The notes below the pieces were generated by a model. It was not told the origin of the DNA, searched no databases, and was given only the letters and a program-made list of their open reading frames with translations. A stretch of DNA of 64,000 nt from Owenia fusiformis (Eukaryota; Annelida; Polychaeta; Sabellida; Oweniidae): positions 6,823,375-6,887,374 of the forward strand of contig CAIIXF020000005.1 of the NCBI GenBank assembly GCA_903813345.2, in the 5' to 3' direction. This document shows positions 13,201 to 27,000 of the stretch, piece after piece (position 1 is the stretch's first letter; every line of letters begins with the position of its first letter). The translations under genes and the position numbers were made by a program.

Positions 13201-16200
13201 TATCACTAAAATACAATTTTGAATAAGCATTATCACATAAGAACAACTTGTCAAAATTTGGTATAAAAGTACTGAATAGAACTGGAGATATTGCCATTTC
13301 ATCCATGTATGTAAATAAAAATAGTGGTGCCAAAAGGAGCCTATTGTCCTGAAAGGTATTACGTAATGGAGCCTATCGCCTTGAAAGGGTTAAGGTAGAA
13401 CTTCAGTGACGATCCACATTTTTTTCTACAATTCATACAATTCAGATTTTCTTCAAAAACTTATTTTATGAAAATTCACTCTCTCTGGATCTTTAGAAAA
13501 AAATAAAATAACTTTGAATATTATGAATTAGTGAGCAACAAATGTCTTGATAGATCAACATGAGTGTATCATATAAAAATAGATCAGTAAAATATATTGT
13601 TGACGGTTAAAAAATGAAAAATTAGATTCTGGCGGGTGTCAAACCCACTCTCTTGAAGTTTGAAAATTGAAAACCCAGCATTTTAATCGATTGTGCCATG
13701 GGGCATTTTACAATCACCACATAGCTTACACATAAACATAAGTTGCGCTTTCACTTATAGATGAAATCTCTACATGTACTTATTGGCTCTCTACACATAA
13801 ATCTCTGGCCCTCTCACACTGACTTGTACAAAGTATAATCTGACATCATTTTTCTGCTTCATGTTCACGCTCTGTTGAGTATCTGTAGTTTAACTTCTCT
13901 ATTGAGTGATTTATGGCACTAAAAAGACAGGTCATCAGAAAGAATTACAATGCATGTCTTTATATTTCTAAAAAGTTTGCTTTGATTAAAAAGAACTGGC
14001 AGTTCACTCAATCACTTGAAAATATACTTTGAAATATTAATTGTGTTGTCAATATATTTCATTCCCCCAGAGTCACATTTATCATTTTCTAAATATTAGT
14101 TAATATGTGTATTAATTTTCTTGGTTTTGTTCTTAAAACTAGTTGTAAATCTTAAATCTGTTGTAATTATCCCACCATATGAAGATCATAGGGAAATAGA
14201 GAAGCTGTTCATTGTTCATTCATTCGTCCATCTGTCCATCTGTCCGTTTGTCCATCCGTTTGTGTATTTGATATATCTCAAATACCGGTTGACATATTTG
14301 GTCCAAATCTTCTAGGCTTATGCCCTAGTATGGGTGTAGGACCTCTGCTGAAGAAGGAAGTTTAAATATGGCTGCTGAATTTAAAATGGCCACTTTTTTT
14401 GTTTATAAAAAACATAATATTTGATAACTCAAATACCAGTAAGTGGATTTGGTTCAATTTTTTATGCAGAAACCTAGGGATAAAAGAATTCTTTTCGAGA
14501 AGGGCTTTTCACTATGGCAGCTTAATTTTGAAATGGCTGCATTTTCTTAAAAAACGTAATCTTTGATAACTTAAATGCCAGTTGACAGATTAGGTTCAAA
14601 TTTTATATACTGGTACATTTAGACATAGTAGCTCTTTTATAAGAAGATATTTTCAAAATGGCCGCTATTTATCAAAACATGCTTTGTTTTGTGGGATTTG
14701 CTACTTCGTGAAGTTGCTGCTTTTTAGATGTATAATGTAAGGTGATATATTATACATCTATGTAAGAGGAATAGAAAATGAGCTTTTAGTTATAAATATC
14801 AGATGTTTTTGTATTTTATAAATCAAAATCATTGGTTAAGATGACATTTATTTCCTGGAATAAAAGAGCCTGAACTGTCTGCACTCTTAATGAAGTTGCC
14901 CTTTGCGACAAATGTTGTTCTTTTTAAGTAGATTTAGTATTAAAATAACAACCTCTTGCATAATATCAATATTTAACTTGGCAGTGATCTCCCCAGCATT
15001 CAAGCAAGTGGGCGCAGCACCCACCTGAGATTTTAAAAATAGGCTTGCACCCATTTGCAACCATCCATTTGCACCCACTTGAAAATGAGAAAAATCATGA
15101 AAAATGGTCAATTTTGATCAATTTTGGTCTGAATTGTGAAAATGAGAATTTTGCACCCACTTGAGAAAAAATCCTGTGGAGATCACTGCTGTACCCCGCC
15201 CCCCCCCCCCCCCCCCCCCGCCCCCCCCCCCCCCCCCCTGTACCTTTCTCAAATGCTTAGAGTTTGATCTACACTCAGAGATAATTCTTTGAAATTTTCT
15301 TACCCAGTCAGAGCAGATTGTTCATAATTGAATTGCCCCATTAGGAGGTTTTATGTTCTTTGTGGTCTTTCTAGCATCAAAACTGTTAAACTTGCACCTC
15401 TTGCTAGGAAGCTATCGTGGGTTGATCTGAGGTACCTTAGGTGATATTTTGAGCTATGATGAGAGAATATATGTCTATGATGATAAATAGCGCAAAATGT
15501 TATGTTCAAATACTTTCAGTAAATGTGTCATAATGAGGATTGTTCCTTTGATTGCTCACATGATCGGCAACCATCCAATCAATATCTCGTGAAGATTTTT
15601 AAGTTAAGAATATAACGTGACTAGTATTGATTACGAAATTAGAACTTAACGCGCTAAATTTTCAAACTGAATATGAAATGTCCTGATGTTCTAGTGATAG
15701 AATGCTTGACTGACACACGGATGGCCATGGATATGGATCGAAACCAATCATGACTTTTTTGTTTTTTTAACTGAATTGGTTTTGCTTTGATATTATGCAG
15801 AAAAAACATTAAAAACCAAGTTAACTTTATATCAAAGCATTAATAATCTTTTCAGTTGTATAAAAATGTAAAAACAATGTATGTCCAAATATTGTCTTTC
15901 ATATGAAGTTCAGCCTTTAAATTGCTCATCCAATACAAGAGCAAGTGTCACATTACATAAAATATCTTTTGATGTTTTACTAAATAGACAATTTGTCGTC
16001 TTAAATTACAGATTACTCCAGTAAAAACATCAAAAATAAATGAAAAAATTGCACTACTTATTAAACCTAGTGCAACAATTGCATATTGATGATATCGATT
16101 TCAAGATATCAATTTTTCTATTGTTATAGGGGCATTATATAGTTTTCGGTGTCTCGCTCCCTTCTTCATCTTTTTATTGTTGTATTTATATATAATATAG

Positions 16201-18015
16201 TTAAATATAGATAGTAATTAAATTGAATGTTCTCGATTCTCAGTTGAAGACGTTTGGAATTGGATCTGTTTGTGCTGGATGTCAATGTAAGCTCAGGGCC
16301 GTCAGATGGGGGGGTGCGATGGGTGCGACCGCACCCCCCTTTGTTACCCCCCAAAATAAATTTGAAAAAAAATTTGAAAAACATTTTTTTTTGAAAAATA
16401 TTTTTTTGTAATTTTTTCATTGACTCATACACTTTGAAAGTACCCAGAAAGCACCAAATAGCATCTTAAAATTGTAAAATTTTCTAGGGGTATTAGCCAC
16501 CCCTCACACCCCCCACAAAACAATGGAAAGTTCTAAATTTATTTTAGTGTTTTGTCTCAGACACTTTTAAAGTGCCCAGACATCATCAAATAGCTCTTTG
16601 ATATAGTTACCCTTTGTTACCCCCAAAAATAAATGTGAAAAAAAATTTGAAAAACATTTTTTTTTGAAAAATATTTTTTTGTAATTTTTTTTCATTGACT
16701 CATACACTTTGAAAGTACCCAGAAAGCACCAAATAGCATCTTAAAATTGTAAAATTTTCTAGGGGTATTGGCCACCCCTCACACCCCCCACAAAACAATG
16801 GAAAAGTTCTAAATTTATTTTAGTGTTTTGTCTCAGACACTTTTAAAGTGCCCAGACATCATCAAATAGCTCTTTGATATAGTTGGTGTTTCTGGGGGAC
16901 TTGCTCCCCCTCTTGCAGCTTGCACTTGCATAACCCCCCCCCCCCCCTCTGGCGCCCCCCCTCTTGACCCCCCCCCCCCCCCCCCAAAAAAAAAAAAATT
17001 GTGATTTTCTCAAATTCTTTAATTGACTCATACAATTTGAAAATGCCCAGAAAGCACCAAATAGCGTCGTAAAATTGTAAAATTTTCTAGGGGGAGTGGG
17101 CCACCCCTCACACCCCAAACAAAACAATGGAGAAGTTCTGAATTTGTTTTATGTATTGTCTCAGACACTTTTAAATTGCCCAGATATCATCACATAGCTC
17201 CTTGATAAAGTTAATGATTCTGGAAGACTAACACTTACTCGCCCTCTGGCATCCCCACTCCACCTCCCCCTCTGGCAGCCCCCCCCTAAAAAAAAAATTT
17301 GGGATGAGATTTTTCAAATTTTTTTATTGACTCATACATTTTGAAAGTGCCCAGAAAGCACCAAATAGCATCTTAAATTGTAAAATTTTCTTGGGCTTCT
17401 AGGCACAGACACTTTTAAAGTGCCCAAACTTCCAATGGAATAGCACCTTTATATTGTAAGTTTTGATATGGGGGACAAACACTTGCTCCCCCTCTGGCAC
17501 CCCAGCCCCACCTCCCCCTCTGGCACTCCTCTCCCCCCCTCTTTGACACCCCCAAAATTTGAAAAAATTGTGATTGTTTTTCAATGTTTTTATTGACTAA
17601 TACCTTTAAAAGTGCCCAGAAGCACCAACATCCCTTGTTCCCCTACTGGCACCCTACCCAACTTCACCCTCTCATCCTCTTTGACACCCCCAAAAGAATT
17701 TGAAAAAAAATTCACATTTTTCTTATTGACTCATAACGCACAGACGTACCAGATGGTTCCAAATTCGCTCCAAATACAAGCAAATTTCAAAATTTTCCTG
17801 GGGGAGAACCCCAGACCCCCCTGAATGCTCGGTTTTTTATTCACTCAACTCTTATTCTTGTGGTGGTGGCGTACTTCTAACTTAGAAACTTACACTTTGA
17901 AAGTGCACAGGAAGCACCAAATAGCATCTCAAAACTGTAAAATTACCCCCACAAAACAATTGGAACGTTTGGATGTTGCATTTGTTATTTCCAAACCAAT
18001 ATAGGAAGTAACTGA

Positions 18016-18046
<31 letters not shown>

Positions 18047-21000
18047 TGTCTTACGCAATTTGATTTACGCCGTAAAAAAATTGACAATTTTATATTCTCT
18101 TTAGGAAGCTAAAAACCGCACCCCCCTTGGAGAAAAGTGTCTTACGGGCCTGAAGCTTACCTGCTGTTTAAAGGCCAAAAATTGCACAGAAGGTCGTCTG
18201 TTAATTGAAGCCTGAAAGATTGAAGCCAGAGAGTGGCTACATTTTAATAAATAACCTGTTTTAAGAAATGTAAAAACTCACCTATACCCTTTTTGAATTA
18301 GATAATAGATATCATATAGCAGTGAAAACTGAAATATCAAAATCATGCAAAATCATGCAGTTTTCACCTTTTTGAGCGCTTTTGAGTCCCATGAGGTTTT
18401 TAAAACACCGAACCCCCTAGGCAAAAGCCTGCTAGGAGTCTGATGTGTAAGTATGTGTGACTTTAACTGATCTGATCGAGAGGACACATTGAGTGTGTCT
18501 GTTGAGGAAGCCAAGGAAGTAAGACAGGATGAGTGAACTATGTAATAATAATGACAAGTAAAACAAGGTTAATTTAATGTGAAACCACTAATCTTGTTAA
18601 GTTAAGTGATATTTATTGAGCGAATACAATGATTTGCATATATCATTGTGATTTCCCCAGGGTTTTTGAACAGGGTGCTACAACGTATAATGTCAACACC
18701 ACAAGTAGTGACATATTGTTATAGTCTCCAATTTTTGTGGATGGGGCTTGGTGTACAGCATTTGGTGGTCAGCATCTATAACAAATGGTGTCTTTAAACC
18801 TTTAAACCAGTTGTTGAATTTGTAAAAATAAAAATATGTCCAAATATTGCAATATGCATATAGAAGGTCAGTCTTTAACAAATTACAGATGGTGACATTT
18901 TGCATGTTAATGCCTTGTTTAACTTCAGGCCCGTAGCTAGGATTTTCCAAGGGGGGTTCAGTTTTCAAAAATTTCCAGGGGGGGTTCACATTTGACAATT
19001 TTTGCCCGAAAAGGGCTATCACTTGAGAAGTGCTCAAAATGGTGAGAAAAACTGCATGATTTTGAAAGAATTTTCGGCCAGGGTGGGGGGGGGGGGGGTC
19101 GCCCGAGCCCTGCAACCCCCCCCCCCCCTCTGGCTACGGGCCTGAACTTTGATACTTTTCACTCACTAGTCATTATGTACAAATCATTTGACAATTTGTT
19201 TGTTAATGCCTTGTTTACCTTTGATATTGGTTACCCTGGCAATGAATTAAAGGTCTTATACTTTTCACTTAACCAGTACTCATAAATACAAGTCATTGAC
19301 AATTGATTTCCAGTTACAGATTTCTACATAGAGTCTTACATTTATATATCACAAATCTACACTTTCATTGACCTTCACAGTTTAGTACAGAATTCAGGTA
19401 TCAGAGGGGAGAACTTGAATTTTGTATTATTTTGAAAATATTTTGAGCTGTTACATGTTACCCTCTTTTGGTTAAGTGCAGTAACTTAACATACTGTCAA
19501 TTGTATCTCAAATTGTATGTCACAATAGTTATATCAACAAAATAAACCATAAAATAAACAAAGCCACATTTAAAGTAAATAACATTATGTTCTTATCTTA
19601 TCTATATACATTGCTTCTAAGAGGAGTGTTTCTATTTATGCCTATCCTAAATGTCATTGTCCCTGATGCTAATTTTTGCCATTTCTCCATTTTTGAATGT
19701 TGTGCCTTTTTCATGGGATGGATTTCTATATGCTTTAGAGCATGACCTTAGAGTCTGTAAATTATTTCTCTCTTTTCTCATGTTTCCACTCTATTTTACA
19801 GTTAAAATCATGACCTCTGTGAGTTTATATTTACACCTGTTTATTGTATATGGTACATCAACATACATTGTCAAGTTGTAAACTGTTCATGTTATCACAT
19901 GAAATTGAAGCAAGTAAAGCAAATGTATCACATGAACTAACCAGCGATTAATCTCAAGTTTTACGGATTATGAATTACATTAGGAAAACATGGATTAGGA
20001 TTATGTATTGAATGTTAAAATATAAAGTGAAAATACAGTATAACTGCTCAATAAAGTGTTTATACCATGTATGTGTTAAGCTCCTTATATTCAATGTCAT
20101 GTTTTAAAATGAGCTTGAAATATGAACTCAAGGAGAAATAATGCAGGATCTTCAGTTGATTTGGCTGCAGATCTAATCCAGAATATAGAATTGTGACAAA
20201 ACATACCAAGGGAAATGAAAATGTTAACAGTTGAATGCATATTGATGATATTAACTGAGATATGTGTTAAATAAAACCCGGTGACATCATGGATCGAATG
20301 TACTTTCACACGGAGATGTCTCTGTGGTACTTTGAAGTAAGTACATGTATCTGATAAAGCATCAGAAAAGGGATTTTTCAAGTTTCCAAAGGACAACTGG
20401 TAACCATTAACATTTTAATAGAAATAATCACATAGATACAGTACATACAGAAATGGTAGTTACATGTATTTAAAATTCCTCTTTGTTGTAACTGAGAAGT
20501 AGTTTTCATAAATCATGTCATCAAGTTCTGCAGTTCATTAACTTTTTGTTGGTTGCGTGATTTTATTCTGTCATATGCCTCGTTAAATCCTAAGGAGTAC
20601 AAATTAATTAAGATTTAAAGCCACTTTAAAGGGATATATTAGTTGTTATTTATAACAGAATTTGTATCTACTGAATCCCTTGCAGCTTGTCTCCTATAAT
20701 TTCTGGTACACTATTATTTTTGTTAAATTCTTCAATCTTCATGTCTAAATGACTGATATTATATCCCATCAATTGTCGTTACGCTTGTTTTTTTCTTGAT
20801 TTTATGTCCTAATAAAACAATTTTTTCAATGAAGTTTCTTGTTTTATTTTACTGTCAGGGGAAATAAGGTGTCACTTTGTAAAATATTGCGACAAAGGTT
20901 CTGAGAATCCTTGTAAATTACAGGAACATGCTCAGATATCAGACTGCCGGCCAGGATGTCTCAAGTTGCCTGTAACTCAGCTGAGGGTTTAGTTATATCT

Positions 21001-24000
21001 TAGATGGAAATTAGAAAAGTAAAAATCCTACATGATTTAAGGCTAAGAATGCTTACTTAGACATGAATTTTTAGTATTATTGGTAGTATTCTTGATCATT
21101 TCTAATAAAAGTAGTGCAGTTATGACTACTTTTTTCTAAAATTGTTTTTATCTAACATTAGCAGTCAGCAATTTGGTTTAGGGGTTAGAGCTCTCATCCT
21201 TTTTAAGCCAAAGTGGGTTCAAATCCCAGCGAAGATATTTGTTTTTTGTTTTTATTTTCTTCATTTTTGAATCATAATATATTTTTTTAATTTCTTTATG
21301 TATGACACCAAGTCATTTTTATTACTTTCAAGGGCTTTAAAATATAAATAAATCCCTTTAACCACTTGAATATCAGAGTATTTTTCATTTTTTACTTGCT
21401 TTTGCCATATTTTTATCTTAAAAAACAATCTTTGATGTTCATGTTGGTAATATATCTGTACATAGAACATAAATTACACACATTTTAATACATATTTTGT
21501 GTAAATTGAAAACAAATGGTTAAGTTAAAGCAATTGTAGTGAGAAATTCTGTGACTGCATGGGTTTTCAAGGAGTTAAAATCATTAACGTCGTTGTTATC
21601 AACATTGAAACTGTAAAATCATTTGTTGGTAATCAGAGTGTATATGTAGTGTGACTGGTCATCAAGAATCAGGGTTCTGTGAGCAACAAAATTTCAATGC
21701 TAATCCAACAAAAAGTAATTTTTGATGTTTGTATACTTCCAGGATGATAATGATTCTGGTTATGCGACAGCTAAAGAAACGCTACCTGGGATGCCAGAGC
21801 CACTTATTCGACAGCCCAGTGCCGACACACTCACTCGTGAGGATTTGCGGCGGAGGATAGATCAGTTCAATAGAAATAAACACGGATTACAAATAGAAAT
21901 GGTATTTATTTAATATTCTTCTTTGTAGTTTTTTAAGGATTTTTTGTTTTTGTATTTTTCAATTTGTGAAAAAATATGAGTAGATGTGTCCCATTTTGAT
22001 TCCCCATCGTGCGGGATATCTTTTAAATTGGTCCCCGTTCCTCTTGTTATAACCTAGATCCACAATTTTCCAGAAATTTGATAATATGTACTGCATATAA
22101 TATAGCATAAACAGAATGTTGTTAAATGTTTGTGTAGTTACTTATTTTATAAACTTATATATTGCTTGATCTTTTGATGCTCGTGATCTATACATGGAAA
22201 AGAATCAAAAATCCAATAAAGATCTAGTTAACATTTATATAACCATATTCATCTTTCTACATGCATTTTCCAGTTTTTACACTTATCTTCACTTTTCACA
22301 TGTAAATTGTAGCATGAAGGAGAAACCAATAAGAACACATTCCGTGGAGTGATACGGGTTCATATGAGTCTTATACGTCCAATTAACATGTCCCTGGCAG
22401 AGAGGCCGCCATCTATATATGAGGTCCTGACACATGAGTTGGAAAATGAGGCTGATATGAATACAGCCGAAAGAAGGAAAAACAGGACCACATCGTTCTA
22501 TCTTCCTAAGGATACCATGAAAGCATTACATATCGATAGGTGAGATTTTGTATAATATTAGCAAAAAGGTGGCACTCTCAATCTCAATGGGTGTATATTT
22601 ATTTGCTAAAAGGAGACAGTAATTAGTTGTATCATACAATGATCAAGTTTACAAATGATTCAATCAAATATGTTTTGTTCCATGAGATTTGCTACTCTGG
22701 TGCTACTCTGGTGTTACTGTCACCAGAAAATGAAAATGAAATGTATCAATGAGTCTAGGAAACTACTTTTAAATTTTTTCTATGAATATTCATCTCTCTG
22801 GTAGAAATGTACTATTAACAAAGAAAAATAAATATCTCGGAGAAAAAAAATCAACAACTTTGTTAATAGTACTTTTAAATTGTCTACCATTAATTTACGC
22901 CTTATAGATGAATAACATGCCAAATTCTTGATTTTAAAGTACCCTTTTCTCACAATATATATACAGGGTGTTCATAAGGCCTCTTTACATTTTGAACATC
23001 CTTTGCATTGTAATTGTAAAGAGACTTTTTGGACACCATGTATAGTTGATATGCATATATTATGGACACCATGTATAGTTGATATGCATATATTATAGAC
23101 ACCATGTATAGTTTATATGCATATATTATAGACACCATGTATAGTTGATATGCATATATTATGGACACCATGTATAGTTGATATGCATATATTATGGACA
23201 CCCTGTATAGTTGATATGCATATATTATGGACAACATGTATAGTTGATATGCATATATTATGGACACCATGTATAGTTGATATGCATATATTATGGACAC
23301 CCTGTATAGTTGATATGCATATATTATAGACACCATGTATAGTTGATATGCATATATTATAGACACCATGTATAGTTGATATGCATATATTATGGACACC
23401 ATGTATAGTTGATATGCATATATTATGGACACCCTGTATAGTTGATATGCATATATTATGGACACCCTGTATAGTTGATATGCATATTTTATGGACACCC
23501 TGTATAGTTGATATGCAAATATTTCCAGTGACACAACCACTAGAGAGGTCATCACGACTCTGCTCTCAAAGTTCAAGATCACTGACAATCCTCGCAAGTT
23601 TGTACTCTATGAGCACACCCTGGAAATAGATGACAAGAAAGGTAACAACTCAATACTATTTTTTTAGCAAAGACTTGAATGTAAAGATTGTTTCCACCAA
23701 GTTTTGGTCAATAAATATCGGGATATTCTGCTAATGGTTAAAATGTATAACAAAATTGAAGTCATCCTGTTTCTTCGCTATTTTTGAAGAAAAGAATATA
23801 CTAGATAGAAACTAAATAAAATGTGAGCCTCATCACAAGCGCATAAAAGAGAAAAAATGAGCGGAGGGGATTGTACGGTTTCAAGAAAATTCAACAAATC
23901 TGCAAGATTTATTTTTTCATGAGGAAGTTTACTAATAAATCTAAAATTTTTTGAACGATTCATTTCTAAGCTATGAGAGCTATTTAAAAAGGTGCAATCT

Positions 24001-27000
24001 TAACAAAGTGCAAAAATCGATCTTTTTACTTAAAATTAAGCAGTAGAGGTCTGACAGATATGATGAAACCCCTTTTAGATCCCTTCTTAGGTTAAGTTCA
24101 GTGAGGAAATACTAACCAGCTAACCTAATTAATATTCCATTTAGATCTAATTATTGAAGCAAATAAATGAGGTATTTGCATATTGTCAGGTTGAATTGAC
24201 GTGGGTAAAAAAGACATATTCCAGATGTCAGTTGGGTAAATTTTTGATTAAAGTCAGGTAGCCAGATATTCTTTTGTTGTCAATTGGGTAAATGATAAAA
24301 GAAGTAGCCAGACGTTCTTATTGTTCTATTAAGCTTACAATCTTTTCTGAGCTGAAAAGAATTGAGATCTGATGGAATATGGAAATTGTTGAAGATTTAG
24401 GTTGCAGAAATGTCCTAACCTTATTGAATTTTCATTTCCGTCAGATAACCTTAAGAACAAAGGAATATACTGAGAACAAATTAAAACTGTAAGACTTATA
24501 AGAAAGTTGGCATGACATGGACGGATGAGAAGAAATAGAAATGCAGAATTGTGACATCTCTTTAAATTAAAGTGACTCTGAAGTCATCTGTAGTCTTTGT
24601 AACTCCTTCAATACAACTCAACAGGGACCTGAATATTCTCAATAGATTCCTGAGATGAATTCTTTAGAAGTGAAAAGACTTCTATGAAAAGCCATGATTT
24701 CTCTACCCTATATATTCATTTGACTAAGCTTCTTAATATATAGCTTTGTCTACTAGAGGAATATCTGAACCAATCAGAGCCAACCAGAGCTTGTCGTCGC
24801 CAGAAAGAAGATTTTCTACATATGGCCATTTCCGCTAACGTTATTGTTGTGTTGTTACCAATATTGACCAACATTACAAAATAAGAAAATGTACTCCATA
24901 TGAATACAGTGTCAGTCATCTCTTACAATGAAGACCAATTTTATTATTTTCTCCACCGCAAGTGGTAACACATTTTTACAGTCTCTAACTTTTTTGTGAA
25001 CCTTTTTTGACATTCGGCCATTGGCATTTGGCGCTTGAAATTCAGCATCTGTAACAAATGTCATGTGGTGACATTTTGTATGTTAACACCTTGTTTGTAT
25101 TTAGTATGATCTGTTTGAGTATAAGGTGACATTATAGCATGGTGGCACACTGTACTCACTTGTGCAACAATATTGCAATAGTACAACTTTTAAATTGATG
25201 ACATTAATAAAACATGAATGAATAAGATACAAATGCTGGCAATAAAAAGATGAAAATCTCGCAGTTAAATAGAAACATATTTGTTCAGCTAAATAATGGC
25301 CTAGAGCAAATAACTGATTAAACAAAACAATAAATCCAGGCTTACGTTTTTTACTCTGGCTATTAAATAACAATAGAATTGCTAGTTATGATAGCACTCA
25401 CTTACTATCCTAACAAACAAAAGGACGATACAATCATCTTTCTGAGCAATTATATGATTCACACATATGCTTTACCATAAGCAATGACCAAAGCAATCGT
25501 GTTTAGTAAATTTAGAGTATCAGAAAATGTGCCGCATTTATCTGAATATAATAACCTTGCTTATTATTTGCATGGGCTTTCTATTGAATGTCCATGAATG
25601 ATGCTATTTGTAATATCTTGAAATAGAATCTTGGTATCATCTTGCAAATATGCAGACTTTATACTTTTTTTTAATTAACCTCACTTACCAGAATAAGTTT
25701 TATATTACAAGATTAAAAAAAGGGGTTGTACCAATTATGATTGGCTGCTGAACATAACGGGTATAGTTCAAAGAAACTGGTCTACAGCATGTAGATTTAG
25801 ATATTGGTTAAGCGCCACCCAAATTTTGAAAAAATGGGGGGCGCTTATAGGCATCATTGTGTAGAATGAAATTTATCAAAACCACACATATAAGGATCAG
25901 TGGCGTAGTGTGAGTACTTTTTAATCTAGATTTAGTCTCTAGGCTTTCTAGACACTTCACCCTTACACTGTTCTCCCATTAGAAGTTTCACCCCTGACAT
26001 GTCTTAGAGGTGAAATGCCTAGAGGGTGAAATGTCCAGGGGTGAACTGTTAGGGGGTGAAACATCTAAGGAATGAAACAACCAAGGGGTGAAATGCCTAG
26101 AGGTGAAATGTCTAGGGCGTGAAATATATATGGGGTGAACCATCTGAGTAAATGAAATATCCAGGGTTTTAAAGGTCTAAGGGGTTAACTGTCTATAACT
26201 GGTATATCAAAGGGGTGAAACGTTTTGATGCCTTATTGTTTATACACATACACAGAGCTAGGCAAGGTGTGTCCGATTCCAGCCAATCTGTACACAGTAT
26301 TTCATATAACTGCAGTACATAATATCACCAATCACTGCATCCAAGATCATTTCTTATGTGGTTGTCAAGGTGACCACTTGACTCTATAAAGAAATTGATG
26401 CTTAGTGCCAACATGACCCTCGCAAAAAGTTTTATTGAAAATATTTTCTTTTCTTGATTTCATATTTGTGACATGGTAAAAAGTATATTACAATGTGTAA
26501 AAAGAATTTACATGTAAGCACAAGACTCAATGCATTGTGGAATGACCATTCCTTTCATTCTCGGCATTGTTTCTTCAAACTATTTCTCGATGCTGTGCAT
26601 TTCATGCAAAGGAAGAGATTTTGAAAATTCGCGAAATATAATAGCAGTGAAATTCCAACAGTTCTAATTCGCAAAATTAAATCGTTATTACAGTTTTAAA
26701 ATGAACATTCTACCGGAATGGCTTATTTAAAAGCCAAAATCATCAGGCGAAGGAACAATCATGGCTGATATCGAAGTCGAAAGAGTGATCTTGTATGACA
26801 AATCCACAAAAACTAATAGCCGCAATTTTTCAAAAAACTGAAAATTAGCGAACACTTCATGATTGAATTATGGCCATAATAAGTGGCCTATACATCAATA
26901 CTACTGATTATAGGTCAACAAGATACTAGTGTGCATATCAATATAATAATAAAAGCAGTATATTCATTTTGAAAAATCAGATGAATTAATTTTTTTCGTG

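Larger units (their letters stand above)
11486..21742 (+). other. RASSF intron 3 (10.3 kb) with repeats
   Basis: The largest intron. In order it carries a CTGTC-rich simple tract (12530-12740), a piggyBac-like MITE (13082-13393), a SINE-like piece (13625-13705), family B (14165-14730), a hAT-like MITE (14983-15190), a poly-C tract (15196-15238), a tRNA-like piece (15685-15750), a 1.86-kb transposon (16294-18152), family A split by a MITE (18698-19144) and a tRNA-derived SINE (21168-21240). No exon recognised. Confidence 0.7.
22540..23528 (+). other. RASSF intron 5, filled by repeats
   Basis: It contains a solo family B 3' end (22667-22730), a small MITE (22962-23043) and a 33-bp satellite running up to the exon 6 acceptor. 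Confidence 0.8.

Noticed and set aside
16923-16985. Long poly-C / poly-A runs as signals (also 18018-18044, 19086-19098, 31310-31328)
   Set aside because: Simple tracts within or beside repeats; lengths are probably unreliable.
21168-21240. Possible genuine tRNA gene
   Set aside because: Good A and B boxes but no acceptor stem; a SINE head is more likely.
22950-23597. 215-residue minus-strand frame with YAYQLYMVSII repeats
   Set aside because: A translation of the 33-bp satellite running across RASSF exon 6 on the wrong strand.
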